Assembly: GCA_902797695.1 (NCBI GenBank)
Contig: CADBTW010000052.1
Span: forward strand, 1-48,680
Length of the DNA: 48,680 nucleotides
Direction: 5' to 3'
Source: an uncultured Sutterellaceae bacterium
GTDB lineage: Bacteria > Pseudomonadota > Gammaproteobacteria > Burkholderiales > Burkholderiaceae_F
Positions 48,533 through 48,680 of the stretch are shown piece by piece. Made by a program: the position numbers and the translations under genes. Below the pieces are notes generated by a model. The model ran no database searches and was not told the DNA's origin. It saw only the letters and a list, made by a program, of their open reading frames with translations. Positions within the stretch are counted from its first letter, which is position 1. Each line of letters begins with the position of its first letter.

Positions 48533-48680
48533 GCAGTGGACACTGGGGATGCAGCAGAGGGGATGGAAAATCGGCCACGGTTCGCGGCGTCAACAGGGTT
48601 TAGCTAGTCGAAGAAAAATCTTCCAAATTTGTCATTCGCTGTGCAGTGGTTCGGTGGAGTCATGGAAAAATGGTCCTGAG
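48533..48680. other. Short unannotated right end
   Basis: I see no gene, stem or repeat that I can support in this stretch. Confidence 0.4.

Noticed and set aside
1-48680. CRISPR arrays, insertion sequences, tRNA and rRNA genes
   Set aside because: No regularly spaced repeats, transposase frames, cloverleaf-like or rRNA-like sequence found by eye.

Overview
The window is high-GC DNA (roughly 60-65% by eye) from a proteobacterium with an anaerobic, gut-type gene set. It carries a periplasmic [FeFe] hydrogenase, FeoAB, a Tat-exported flavin reductase with a tetraheme cytochrome c, a TtrSR-like two-component pair, a DcuC carrier and an orphan solute-binding protein. Recalled family resemblance suggests Burkholderiales, probably Sutterellaceae. 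This is an inference: there is no rRNA or other phylogenetic marker in the window, and I see no tRNA.

Left edge (1-1.1 kb): the 5' part of a DUF4102-type tyrosine integrase gene runs off the left end. Only about 190 bp from its start codon lies the 3' third of a rubrerythrin/NADH peroxidase gene, cut off at an AT-rich junction. This looks like the right end of an integrated element.

1.0-11 kb, all on the minus strand: a HypC-like protein, a PLP-dependent D-cysteine desulfhydrase-like enzyme, and the hydrogenase locus. The locus reads hydA, Tat-signal small subunit, cytochrome b, hydF, hydE, then a three-gene FecBCD-type ABC importer. HydG is not in the window. 11.4-14 kb: feoAB fusion plus a 59-aa Cys-rich FeoB-associated peptide. 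14.3-16.2 kb: two tandem marC copies and a small membrane protein.

16.4-21.1 kb, minus strand: a sensor kinase with a PhnD-like periplasmic domain, a FixJ/TtrR-like regulator, a tetraheme cytochrome c and a Tat-exported FAD reductase. I read these as one regulated respiratory module, with a perfect 14-bp palindrome ahead of the cytochrome. 21.4-28.5 kb: a Ric/YtfE repair protein under an NsrR-like operator, a LysR regulator divergent from a threonine-aldolase/AlaX pair, a GNAT enzyme, Ogt, and a translationally coupled three-gene operon of unknown function in which two related proteins flank a third. That operon is the best candidate here for an undescribed system.

28.9-37.4 kb: a ybhGFSR-like ABC exporter divergent from a cecR-like TetR gene across a perfect 24-bp palindrome, then a MoxR ATPase with a VWA/HELLH partner. 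37.6-45.8 kb: a cluster for asparagine, amide and beta-aspartyl peptide use (two amidases, L-asparaginase, DcuC, IadA, amino-acid binding protein). The binding-protein gene has a textbook sigma-54 promoter with an NtrC-like site upstream. 46-48.5 kb: a DnaQ-like exonuclease and a DUF234-type ATPase preceded by an AT-rich repeat-bearing leader.

Taken together, the genes suggest a cell that oxidises H2 in the periplasm, feeds the quinone pool, reduces organic acceptors in the periplasm, and converts asparagine or isoaspartyl peptides to C4-dicarboxylates.
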